A stretch of DNA of 64,000 nt from the NCBI RefSeq assembly GCF_014202995.1, contig NZ_JACHIA010000003.1, positions 310,001 to 374,000 of the forward strand. Direction: 5' to 3'. The notes below the pieces were generated by a model, which was not told the origin of the DNA, made no database searches, and worked only from the letters and a program-made list of their open reading frames with translations. This document shows, piece after piece, positions 45,844 to 54,062 of this stretch. Each line of letters begins with the position of its first letter. Position 1 is the first letter of the stretch. The translations under genes and the position numbers were made by a program. This DNA comes from Longimicrobium terrae (GTDB lineage Bacteria > Gemmatimonadota > Gemmatimonadetes > Longimicrobiales > Longimicrobiaceae).

Positions 45844-48141
45844 ATGGCAAAGGCAGCGACCCTTACGGACAACTTCAACGACAACGCCAACGATCCGGCC
45901 AAGTGGCTGACGAACGGCTTTGCGGTCGGCAGCGCCACCGGGCTGCGCGAGGTGAACCGGCGGCTGGAGATCAAGCCCCGCCCCAGCGACACCGGCCTGT
46001 ACTCCTACACGTCGACCGTCACGTACGACCTGACGGACTCGGAAGCGCGGGTGCAGCTGATCGAGGTGCTTGACGCCCCCGGCGCCGCCACCGGCCTGCG
46101 CGCGCAGCTCACGGACGGGCTCACCTTCGTGTCGATTCTGGTGACCGGGGGCCAGCTGGAAGCCGGGCAGACGGTGAGCGGCACCTCCACCCGGCTGGAG
46201 CACGTGCCGTACGATCCGGCGGAGCACCGCTGGGTGCGGTTGCGCGAGCGGGCGGGCATCACCTACTGGGAGTTCTCGCGCGACGGCGTGGATTTCGAGG
46301 TGCTGCACCAGCGGGCCAACCCCATCACCCTGACCGCCGTGCAGCTGGTGATCGGCTCGGCGGTGACGATCCCGGTGGCGTCGGCGGGCTTCGCGGCGCT
46401 GGACAACTTCAACGTGCAGGAAACCGGCGTCTCCCGCCGGGTGCAGGAGCGCCGTCTGGCGGCGCGCGACACCCGCGTGAAGGCGGCGCAGGTGGCGGCG
46501 GAGCGCAAGCACGCCGACCAGTTCAACAACAACGACGAGGTCAACTACCCGGCCACGCCGCTGGCCGGCAACTACTCCAAGAGCCTGCGCCACGACGATC
46601 TGGGCGACCCCGATCCGGCGTCGTACGCAACCCTGCTGCGCGCGCTGGAGAGCCGCGATCCGTCCGATTTCGAGGAGATCATCCTCGGGCCGGCGGGCAT
46701 GCCCAAGAAGCTGACCAACCCGCAGGCCGGCTTCGCCTTCGACATCGAAGGGCCGGACGCGCAGGAGTTCACCATCCCGCCCGCGCCCCGCTTCGACAGC
46801 GTGGTGACGGCGCACGAGATGGGTGAGCTGTACTGGATGGCCACTGCCCGCGACGTGCCCTTCATCCAGTACTCCAGCAATGCGATCATCGCCGACAGCG
46901 TCGCCTCGCTGAACACCGAGTTCCCGCAGTTCGGCGGCACGGTTCCGGTCACGGCGGGCACGTCCACCACGGTGGGCAACGTGTTCCGCGGCATCTACCC
47001 GGGCGAGCAGGTGGGCCCGTACGTCTCGCAGTTCCTGCTCAAGGGGAACGTGGACCAGCGCAAGCCCGCCGGGCAGGGGCGCAACGCGGTGGATGGCTTC
47101 ATCAGCTACGGCGCGCGCACCATCGATCAGCGTCTGTTCAACGCCACGCCGGGCAAGAACTACCTGTTCGAGGACTTCGAGACCTGGCTGAACGCCCAGG
47201 ACGGGCAGGACTTCCGCGGCGACGACACCTTCGAGACCACCAAGCGCTTCATCCACACGCTGCGCGCCGGTGCCACCCTGGTGCACTTTGACCAGGTGGT
47301 GGATGCGTACTGGAACGCCGCGTGGATCCTGATGTCGGAGCCCACCGGCAACCAGTCCACCTTCGTGGATGGCACCACCGGGCGGCCGCAGATCGACTCG
47401 GAGTTCCCGTACAACCGCGGCAACCCCTACATGCCGCCCACGGGGATCACCCCGTCGCGCACGCAGGTCGGCTTCGCCACCTTCGGTCCCACGCACCTGC
47501 TGCAGGCCGTGCCCGAGGTGCTGGGCCGCGCGCTGCGGGCCGTGTGGTGGCAGAAGTGGGGCGTGCACCGCCGCCTTCGCCCCGAGGAGTACGGCGGGCG
47601 CGTGGACAACATGATCAACGACCGGCGCAGCTACCCCATCGACCCCAGCATCATCACGTCGCTGGAGACGGGCGGTCTGGGCGAGTACTACCCCAACGGC
47701 ACCTACCTGCTTCCGCAGGCGTACCCCGAGGGCGCGCCCACGCACCCGGCGTACGGCGCGGGCCACGCGACCGGCTCGGGGGCGATGATCACCATCCTCA
47801 AGGCGTTCTTTGACGACCTCAAGGAGATCGAGAACCCCGTGCAGGCCAGCGTGGACGGCCTCACGCTGGTCCCCTACACCCGGCCCCAGACCGAGCCGGT
47901 CATGACGGTGGGCGGCGAGCTCAACAAGCTGGCCGGCAACATCGCTATCTTCCGCAACGCGGCCGGCGTGCACTGGCGCAGCGACTACACCGAATCGCTG
48001 CTCCTGGGCGAAAAGGTGGCCATCGCCCTGCTGCAGGAGATGACGCTGGGCTTCAACGAGGACGACGCCTTCTTCGAACTCACCCGGCTGGACGGCATCC
48101 GCATCCGCATCTTTGACGGCGAGGTGGTGCCGGCGCTGTAA
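45844..48141 (+). CDS. Vanadium-dependent haloperoxidase 2 with N-terminal laminin-G-like domain
   Basis: 765 residues; GGAG at 45832-45835. The N-terminal beta domain (4-190) opens T-D-N-F-N-D-N-A-N-D and closes L-D-N-F-N-V-Q-E-T. Peroxidase motifs are Q-K-W-G-V-H-R-R-L-R-P-E-E near 570, Y-G-A-G-H-A-T-G near 637 and F-R-N-A-A-G-V-H-W-R-S-D near 703. From about residue 205 onward it is almost identical to haloperoxidase 3, including long identical DNA runs, while the N-terminal domains differ strongly. Cytoplasmic by sequence. It likely has a related catalytic role to copy 3 but a different binding partner or surface. Confidence 0.9.
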   Translation: MAKAATLTDNFNDNANDPAKWLTNGFAVGSATGLREVNRRLEIKPRPSDTGLYSYTSTVTYDLTDSEARVQLIEVLDAPGAATGLRAQLTDGLTFVSILVTGGQLEAGQTVSGTSTRLEHVPYDPAEHRWVRLRERAGITYWEFSRDGVDFEVLHQRANPITLTAVQLVIGSAVTIPVASAGFAALDNFNVQETGVSRRVQERRLAARDTRVKAAQVAAERKHADQFNNNDEVNYPATPLAGNYSKSLRHDDLGDPDPASYATLLRALESRDPSDFEEIILGPAGMPKKLTNPQAGFAFDIEGPDAQEFTIPPAPRFDSVVTAHEMGELYWMATARDVPFIQYSSNAIIADSVASLNTEFPQFGGTVPVTAGTSTTVGNVFRGIYPGEQVGPYVSQFLLKGNVDQRKPAGQGRNAVDGFISYGARTIDQRLFNATPGKNYLFEDFETWLNAQDGQDFRGDDTFETTKRFIHTLRAGATLVHFDQVVDAYWNAAWILMSEPTGNQSTFVDGTTGRPQIDSEFPYNRGNPYMPPTGITPSRTQVGFATFGPTHLLQAVPEVLGRALRAVWWQKWGVHRRLRPEEYGGRVDNMINDRRSYPIDPSIITSLETGGLGEYYPNGTYLLPQAYPEGAPTHPAYGAGHATGSGAMITILKAFFDDLKEIENPVQASVDGLTLVPYTRPQTEPVMTVGGELNKLAGNIAIFRNAAGVHWRSDYTESLLLGEKVAIALLQEMTLGFNEDDAFFELTRLDGIRIRIFDGEVVPAL

Positions 48142-48209
48142 CCACCCTCCACGTCGCGGGCGCCGGGTCCGGACCCGCGCGGCCGTGAACGGATCAGGTG
48201 GATGAACGA

Positions 48210-48250
48210 GAGCGGAGCCGGGGGGCGCCCCCGGCTCCGCTCTCGTTTTC
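48210..48250 (+). terminator. Terminator after haloperoxidase 2
   Basis: AGCGGAGCCGGGGG / CCCCCGGCTCCGCT then CTCGTTTTC. Confidence 0.85.
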
Positions 48251-48720
48251 CCATCGACGGCTGGAGCAACTGACGCTGCCGCAACGCCGCAACAACGGCG
48301 GACAGCCTCGCCGCGCATCGCGCCCCGAGTCCATCCACGAGTTGCGCAGCCGCCGCGACCGGCCGCCCCGCGGACCGTTGCCGCGGACCGTCATCACGGA
48401 CCGTTATCCGCTATCCGACGCCCGTCGTCCGCGATTCGCCAGCACGACTGCCATCCGTGCCGATCATCACGTGCGATCCGCACGCGAGTCGTGAGGGCGA
48501 GCCTCCAACGACCTCGCCGCGGCCGCCCTCCATCCTCGCCGATCCTCATCTCCTATCACCGTGTACGGCCCACCAGCGTCGGGACGGCGCATTGGGGCCG
48601 GGCACACTCCGGAGCTCTGTACCAATCCGCTCCGCGCGGAAAAAACACCGGCCCGCATCGCTGTTCCCTTGCCGCTCCACACCCCTTCCCGCCGTTGAAA
48701 TCAGGTCCTGCGAGTGCCCG
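48251..48720. other. Gap without a gene
   Basis: Contains short degenerate GCGGACCGT units (about 48370-48410) and remnants resembling the upstream region of the other peroxidase genes. No supported coding frame. Confidence 0.5.
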
Positions 48721-48727
48721 CCCCGTG

Positions 48728-48780
48728 CACTTGTAACGCGCCATTCCCCGCTTGAACGCGCCACTCCGCGCCGTTAGTCT
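48728..48780 (+). promoter_or_regulatory. Promoter of haloperoxidase 3
   Basis: TTGAAC (48752-48757), 17 bases, TAGTCT (48775-48780), preceded by TGTAACGCGCCATTCCCCGC (48732-48751), nearly identical to the haloperoxidase 2 promoter. Confidence 0.7.
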
Positions 48781-48895
48781 GGAGTCCGAACACAAACCGA
48801 AAACGCAAGCGGCGGAAAGGATTCCAGAGGGTTCAGCAAGGCCCGGCGCGTCCGGATGGGCGGCGGGAATGGGGGACAACTCGGGGAGCAGAGAA

Positions 48896-51217
48896 ATGGC
48901 AAAGGCACATACGCTGGTCGACAACTTCAACGACAACGTGACCGACCCCGCCAAGTGGGTCGTGTTCGACAACCCCACGCCCGCGGCGGGGCGCATCCGC
49001 GAGGTGAACGGGCACCTGGAGATCCGCCCGTCGCCCAACGTGGCGGGCGCCAACTACAGCTACTACGAGTCCGCCACCACGTACGACCTCACCGCGTCCC
49101 AGATCTTCGTGGAAGTCGTCGAGGCGCCTTCGGTCACGAGCGGGGGCGTCATCCTGTCCGCCCGGGTGGACGACCCCAACGAGATCTACTTCCGCATCGG
49201 CGCCAACGGGCGGGTGCGGGCGGTGAGCGAGGTGGGGGGAACCGGCACGCTGCAGGGCGAGGTTCTGTACGACGAACGGCTGCACCGGTGGTTCCGCCTG
49301 CGCGAGGCGGGCGGGTTCGTGTACTGGGAAACGTCGCCCGACGGAGTCGAGTGGAACACGCTGGCCCGGGCGGCCAACCCCATCCCCCTGACGGCGGTGC
49401 GCCTTTCCATCGGGGCCGGAACCACCGCCGCGGTGGCGCATCCCGGGGTGGCGGTGCTGGACAACTTCAACGTGCAGAACACCAGTATATCGCGCCGCGT
49501 GGAAGAGCGCCGGCTGTCTGCGCGCGACACCCGCGTGAAGGCGGCGCAGGTGGCGGCGGAACGCAAGCACGCCGACCAGTTCAACAACAACGACGAGGTC
49601 AACTACCCGGCCACGCCGCTGGCCGGCAACTACTCCAAGAGCCTGCGCCACGACGACCTGGGCGACCCCGATCCGGCGTCGTACGCAACCCTGCTGCGCG
49701 CGCTGGAGAGCCGCGATCCGTCCGACTTCGAGGAGATCATCCTCGGGCCGGCGGGCATGCCCAAGAAGCTGACCAACCCGCAGGCCGGCTTCGCCTTCGA
49801 CATCGAAGGACCGGACGCGCAGGAGTTCACCATCCCTCCCGCGCCCCGCTTCGACAGCGCGGTGACGGCACACGAGATGGGTGAGCTGTACTGGATGGCC
49901 ATCGCCCGCGACGTGCCCTTCATCCAGTATTCCACCAACACCAGGATCGCCGACGCGGTCTCGTCGCTGAACGCCGAGTTCCCGCAGTTCGGCGGCACGG
50001 TTCCGGTCACGGCGGGCACGTCCACCACGGTGGGCAACGTCTTCCGCGGCATCTACCCGGGCGAGCAGGTGGGGCCCTACGTCTCCCAGTTCCTGCTCAA
50101 GGGGAACGTGGACCCGCGCAAGCCCGCCGGGCAGGGGCGCGACGCGGTGGACGGCTTCATCAGCTACGGCGCGCGCACCATCGACCAGCGTCTGTTCAAT
50201 GCCACGCCGGGCATGGACTACCTGTTCGAAGAGTTCGAGGGCTGGCTGAATGCCCAGGACGGCCAGGACTACCGCGGCACTGACACGTTCGAGACCACCA
50301 AGCGCTTCATCCACACGCTGCGCGCCGGCGCGACGCTGGTGCACTTTGACCAGGTGGTGGACGCGTACTGGAACGCCGCGTGGATCCTGATGTCGGAGCC
50401 CACGGGCAATGAGTCCACCTTCGTGGATGGCACCACCGGGCGCCCGCAGATTGACGCGGAGTTCCCGTACAACCGCGGCAATCCGTACATGCCGCCCATG
50501 GGGATCACGCCGTCGCGCACGCAGGTCGGCTTCGCCACTTTCGGTCCCACGCACCTGCTGCAGGCCGTGCCCGAGGTGCTGGGCCGCGCGCTGCGGGCCG
50601 TGTGGTGGCAGAAGTGGGGCGTGCACCGCCGCCTTCGCCCCGAGGAGTTCGGCGGGCGCGTGGACAACATGATCAACGACCGCCGCAGCTACCCCATCGA
50701 CCCCAGCATCATCACCTCGCTGGAGACGGGCGGTCTGGCCGAGTACTACCCCAACGCCACCTACCTGCTTCCGCAGGCGTACCCCGAGGGCGCGCCCACG
50801 CACCCGGCGTACGGCGCGGGCCACGCCACCGGCTCGGGGGCGATGATCACCATCCTCAAGGCGTTCTTCGACGACCTCAAGGAGATCGAGAACCCCGTGC
50901 AGGCCAGCGTGGACGGCCTCACCCTGGTCCCCTACACCCGGCCGGAGACCGAGCCGGTCATGACCGTCGGCGGCGAGCTGAACAAGCTGGCCGGCAACAT
51001 CGCCATCTTCCGCAACGCGGCGGGCGTGCACTGGCGCAGCGACTACACCGAATCGCTGCGCCTGGGCGAAAAGGTGGCCATCGCCCTGCTGCAGGAGATG
51101 ACGCTGGGCTTCAACGAGGATGACGGCTTTTTCGAACTCACCAGGCTGGACGGCGTTCGAATCCGCATCTTTGACGGCAAGGTGGAGCCCGCGCTCCAGG
51201 TGCTGGCCCTGCCGTAA
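48896..51217 (+). CDS. Vanadium-dependent haloperoxidase 3 with N-terminal laminin-G-like domain
   Basis: 773 residues; GGGGAG at 48883-48888. The N-terminal domain (5-200) opens V-D-N-F-N-D-N-V-T-D and closes L-D-N-F-N-V-Q-N, but its middle is unlike copies 1 and 2 (for example Y-S-Y-Y-E-S-A-T-T-Y-D-L). The catalytic part repeats all three vanadate motifs: Q-K-W-G-V-H-R-R-L-R-P-E-E, Y-G-A-G-H-A-T-G, F-R-N-A-A-G-V-H-W-R-S-D. The C-terminus is slightly longer than in copy 2, ending Q-V-L-A-L-P. High DNA identity with copy 2 from the linker on points to recent duplication or gene conversion. Confidence 0.9.
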   Translation: MAKAHTLVDNFNDNVTDPAKWVVFDNPTPAAGRIREVNGHLEIRPSPNVAGANYSYYESATTYDLTASQIFVEVVEAPSVTSGGVILSARVDDPNEIYFRIGANGRVRAVSEVGGTGTLQGEVLYDERLHRWFRLREAGGFVYWETSPDGVEWNTLARAANPIPLTAVRLSIGAGTTAAVAHPGVAVLDNFNVQNTSISRRVEERRLSARDTRVKAAQVAAERKHADQFNNNDEVNYPATPLAGNYSKSLRHDDLGDPDPASYATLLRALESRDPSDFEEIILGPAGMPKKLTNPQAGFAFDIEGPDAQEFTIPPAPRFDSAVTAHEMGELYWMAIARDVPFIQYSTNTRIADAVSSLNAEFPQFGGTVPVTAGTSTTVGNVFRGIYPGEQVGPYVSQFLLKGNVDPRKPAGQGRDAVDGFISYGARTIDQRLFNATPGMDYLFEEFEGWLNAQDGQDYRGTDTFETTKRFIHTLRAGATLVHFDQVVDAYWNAAWILMSEPTGNESTFVDGTTGRPQIDAEFPYNRGNPYMPPMGITPSRTQVGFATFGPTHLLQAVPEVLGRALRAVWWQKWGVHRRLRPEEFGGRVDNMINDRRSYPIDPSIITSLETGGLAEYYPNATYLLPQAYPEGAPTHPAYGAGHATGSGAMITILKAFFDDLKEIENPVQASVDGLTLVPYTRPETEPVMTVGGELNKLAGNIAIFRNAAGVHWRSDYTESLRLGEKVAIALLQEMTLGFNEDDGFFELTRLDGVRIRIFDGKVEPALQVLALP

Positions 51218-51273
51218 ACCGCGGGGCCCCGGTCCGGGCCCGGTGCGCCGGGAGCGGATCGGGTGGAGGAACG

Positions 51274-51316
51274 AAAGCGGAGCCGGGGGGCGACCCCGGC
51301 TCCGCTTTCGTTTTCG
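51274..51316 (+). terminator. Terminator after haloperoxidase 3
   Basis: AAAGCGGAGCCGGGG / CCCCGGCTCCGCTTT then CGTTTTC. From here to 51530 there is no other feature. Confidence 0.88.
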
Positions 51317-51530
51317 GTCGATGATGACCGCGCAGCACGGGAGGGCACGGAGGTCGCACAACGCGCATGAAAGGGCCGCGCGCGCCCGCTCCGGAACCAT
51401 CCGCGGCGCGTTCGTGTCTGAAGGCGTCTGTGCCGTCCCGGGAGCCCGCGGCGGCGCACACCTGCATGGGGAATGACCACCGTTCCCCGCCCCGCGACCC
51501 CGCACTGGATCGCCGATCGTGACTTTGCTG

Positions 51531-53048
51531 ATGATGAACCGCGGCGCGCGGCTTGTGCTGCTCGCCTCGACGCTTGCGGGCGCGGGATGGACGACGTCCG
51601 CCGCCGCGCAGACGGTGTTTCGCGGCACCGTGCGGTACGAGAAGGTGCTCCCGGGCAAGAAGGGGCTGAACCTGGCCGCGCCCGTGCAGCGGCCGGCCGC
51701 CGGCATCCGCGTGCAGATCCTGACCTCGCCCGGGCGAGGCGTGCTGGGGAGCGCGTTCACCGACTCCGCGGGCGCGTACACCATCCGCGTGGACCCGCCG
51801 GTGGAAGGCGCCGTGGTCGTGCGCGCGCTGGCGCAGACGGAAAACACGCGCGTTCTGCGCGCCCGCGACCGCGTGGAGTGGTCCGCCGCGTCGGCCCCGT
51901 TCACGCCGGGCGACGCGCGCACCGTCACCCGCGACGTGCTGGCGACGGACAGCGGGCGCGTGGCGGGCCCCTTCAACATCGCCATGGTCATCGGCCGGGC
52001 CAACGCCCTGCTGCGCGCGGCGGATCCCTCCATCACCCTGCCGCGCCTGCAGGTGCGCTGGGACACGGTGCACACCGAGGGCACCTACTTCAACGACCGC
52101 GACGGCGTGGCGTACGTAAGCGGCCTGCGCGGCAGCGACAGCGACGAGTACGACGACCACGTCATTGCGCACGAGTACGGGCACTTTCTGATGGCCAGCT
52201 TCAGCCGCGACGACAGCCCCGCGGGCGAGCACACCTCGGGCGACCAGCTGGATCCGCGGCTGGCGTGGTCCGAGGGGTGGGCCAACTTCTTTGCCGCCGT
52301 GGTGGCCGGCAATCCGGCCTACGTGGACACGGGCGCGGCGGACGGGCGGCAGACCGTGCTGCTGGAGATGGACATGGAGCAGGACGTGGAGCCCGGAGAC
52401 CATCCCGGCATCTGGAGCGAGCACGCGGTGAGCTCCGCGCTGTGGGACTGGTACGACGACCGGCAGGACGGCGCCGACTCCCTGGCGCTGGGATTCGCGC
52501 CGCTGTGGACGGCGCTCACGGCGCTGCGCGGCGAGCCGGACCCGTACCTGCTGCGCTTCGCCAACGCGCTTGCCGCCGGCACCGGGCAGCGCGCCGCCAT
52601 CGCCGCCTCGCTGAGCGCGCGCGGCATCACCTACTCGCCGGGGGAAAGCCCGTCCGCGCCGGAGCCGTTTCCGCTCGCGCTGGAGTCCGGCGCGTCCGTG
52701 CGCGGGGAGGTGAACAGCCGGCGCACGCGGCGCAGCAACCTCTTTGAATCCTCCGCGCACTACGGCTTTACGCTGGATGAGCCGCGCGACGTGACCCTGG
52801 TCCTCAAGATCACGGACGCCCGCGATCCGGCGCACGCGGACCTGGACCTGCTCGTGTTCGACGCCAAGGGCGAGCCGGTGGCGACGTCGGTGGCGGTGAA
52901 CGGGGTGGGCGGCGCGGAGCGGATCTCCGAGCGGCTTCCCGCCGGCCGCTACCGCGTGGAGGTGCGCAGCTGGAGCAACGCCGAGGAATCACGGCTCAAC
53001 GCCCGCCGCGCCAACCAGGGCTCGTACTCGCTCACCGCCCGGTACTGA
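51531..53048 (+). CDS. Exported zinc metallopeptidase (HE-x-x-H, gluzincin-like)
   Basis: 505 residues from ATG 51531 (ATG 51534 or GTG 51519 possible). The signal peptide has basic N-R-G-A-R, hydrophobic L-V-L-L-A-S-T-L-A-G-A-G and a cut after S-A-A-A. Residues 35-110 resemble a carboxypeptidase-regulatory-like beta sandwich (A-G-I-R-V-Q-I-L, S-A-G-A-Y-T-I-R-V). The zinc motif H-V-I-A-H-E-Y-G-H is near 208-216, with a downstream Glu in W-S-E-G-W-A-N-F-F near 248 as likely third ligand. A C-terminal beta domain (about 385-500) resembles pre-peptidase/PPC domains. It lies between the haloperoxidases and two RiPP-like genes; a role in peptide processing is possible but not shown. Confidence 0.82.
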   Translation: MMNRGARLVLLASTLAGAGWTTSAAAQTVFRGTVRYEKVLPGKKGLNLAAPVQRPAAGIRVQILTSPGRGVLGSAFTDSAGAYTIRVDPPVEGAVVVRALAQTENTRVLRARDRVEWSAASAPFTPGDARTVTRDVLATDSGRVAGPFNIAMVIGRANALLRAADPSITLPRLQVRWDTVHTEGTYFNDRDGVAYVSGLRGSDSDEYDDHVIAHEYGHFLMASFSRDDSPAGEHTSGDQLDPRLAWSEGWANFFAAVVAGNPAYVDTGAADGRQTVLLEMDMEQDVEPGDHPGIWSEHAVSSALWDWYDDRQDGADSLALGFAPLWTALTALRGEPDPYLLRFANALAAGTGQRAAIAASLSARGITYSPGESPSAPEPFPLALESGASVRGEVNSRRTRRSNLFESSAHYGFTLDEPRDVTLVLKITDARDPAHADLDLLVFDAKGEPVATSVAVNGVGGAERISERLPAGRYRVEVRSWSNAEESRLNARRANQGSYSLTARY

Positions 53049-53080
53049 CGCGCATCGCCCGCCATCGATCGTGAAAAAGA

Positions 53081-53114
53081 AACGCCGCCCGGCCGAGTGC
53101 CCGGGCGGCGTTTT
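53081..53114 (+). terminator. Terminator after the metallopeptidase
   Basis: AACGCCGCCCGG / CCGGGCGGCGTTTT with the T-run included in the 3' arm. Confidence 0.85.
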
Positions 53115-53158
53115 CTCGGATCGGCTATCGGGTAATCACACGTTTCAGGACGGAATCC

Positions 53159-53186
53159 TTGACATGGATCGGCATTCCGTTATGGT
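53159..53186 (+). promoter_or_regulatory. Promoter of peptide genes 3 and 4
   Basis: TTGACA (53159-53164), 16 bases, TATGGT (53181-53186). Same spacing as at peptide gene 1. Confidence 0.75.
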
Positions 53187-53229
53187 GGTACGCTCGCTTC
53201 ATCCCATTCCCCGATCCAAGTAGGCCGCC

Positions 53230-53445
53230 ATGCGTCTCGACATCAGCGCTCTGGATGTACAGTCGTTTGCAGTAGCACCCGCGAGCGATCTCAAGGAGCA
53301 GCCGGCGGATACCGGCCGCGGCGGGCCGGACTCGTACTGCTGGATCTGCTACAACACCGGCAACACGGTTCCGTCGTGCATGGGCTACCAGTGCGGCGTC
53401 CCGGCCACCGACACCTTCGTGGACCCGGCCTGCGGGTACGCCTGA
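53230..53445 (+). CDS. RiPP-like precursor peptide 3 (leader plus module X)
   Basis: 71 residues. Leader M-R-L-D-I-S-A-L-D-V-Q-S-F-A-V is of the same family. Module X reads A-D-T-G-R-G-G-P-D-S-Y-C-W-I-C-Y-N, then T-G-N-T-V-P-S-C, matching peptide 1 almost residue for residue. The end differs: Y-Q-C-G-V-P-A-T-D-T-F-V-D-P-A-C-G-Y-A. Five Cys. It probably shares a transcript with peptide 4, whose gene begins 63 bases downstream with no terminator between. Confidence 0.75.
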   Translation: MRLDISALDVQSFAVAPASDLKEQPADTGRGGPDSYCWICYNTGNTVPSCMGYQCGVPATDTFVDPACGYA

Positions 53446-53508
53446 ACCGGCGGCCCCTCGGCGCGGCGCCTCCGCCACGCCGGCATCCCTGAACAACGGA
53501 GACGCATC

Positions 53509-53775
53509 ATGACCAAGATCCGCCTGAATCTGGACAACCTGACCGTCGAGTCGTTCGCCACCGCCCCGGATGCGGAGGGAGAGCGCGGCACGGTGCGTGG
53601 CCAGGGCTTCTATACGGAAGACATCAGGACGTACTGCAATGGAGAATCCTACAGCATGCCGCAGCGATGCCTGTGCAGAACCAACGAACCGGAAACCTGC
53701 GTGGGAAGCTGCAACCCGGAGATGTGTTCGTTCATGGACAGCACCTGCTGCGCCGACACGTACCTCTGCGAGTAG
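53509..53775 (+). CDS. RiPP-like precursor peptide 4 (Cys-rich, divergent core)
   Basis: 88 residues, CGGAG at 53498-53502. Leader I-R-L-N-L-D-N-L-T-V-E-S-F-A-T-A is the clearest match to the L-x-L-x-x-L-x-V-x-S-F-x-T type. The G-T-V-R-G-Q-G that follows is a likely leader/core junction. The core has eight Cys (Y-C-N-G-E-S-Y, R-C-L-C-R-T, E-T-C-V-G-S-C-N, M-C-S-F, T-C-C-A-D-T-Y-L-C-E gives the full series) and shares neither module X nor Y. Such Cys content may form disulfides instead of thioethers. Confidence 0.72.
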   Translation: MTKIRLNLDNLTVESFATAPDAEGERGTVRGQGFYTEDIRTYCNGESYSMPQRCLCRTNEPETCVGSCNPEMCSFMDSTCCADTYLCE

Positions 53776-53833
53776 GCGGCCGGGGGGGGGGGAGGACTCT
53801 CCTCCCGCGGGGGACGGCGGGGTGGATAAAAAC

Positions 53834-53873
53834 GACCGCTGCACGGCGAATTGCGCCATGCAGCGGTCTTTTT
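53834..53873 (+). terminator. Terminator after peptide gene 4
   Basis: GACCGCTGCACGGCG / CGCCATGCAGCGGTC with one mismatch, then TTTTT. Confidence 0.88.
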
Positions 53874-53876
53874 CAG

Positions 53877-53950
53877 TGCCCCCGGCGCGACTCGAACGCG
53901 CGGCCTGCGGTTTAGGAAACCGTCGCTCTATCCACCTGAGCTACGGGGGC
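53877..53950 (-). tRNA. tRNA-Arg (anticodon CCT)
   Basis: 74 bases on the minus strand. Acceptor stem GCCCCCG/CGGGGGC with discriminator A; D arm GCTC...GAGC; anticodon loop TTCCTAA giving CCT (reads AGG); T arm GCGCG-TTCGAGT-CGCGC. CCA is not encoded. The gene abuts the terminator of the peptide operon. Confidence 0.95.
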
Positions 53951-54062
53951 GACAGAGGTGAAAAGGTATGCACTTCCCTGCATCTGGTCAACGGACCGGG
54001 TTGAACGGAGGCGCTGCTTCCACCCATCAAATTCGCCGGTCGTGCTGGAGCGGCCTGCGGCT

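Noticed and set aside
53877-53950. tRNA-Arg as an integration site for the peptide locus
   Set aside because: No duplicated tRNA 3' end or integrase gene is visible in the window.
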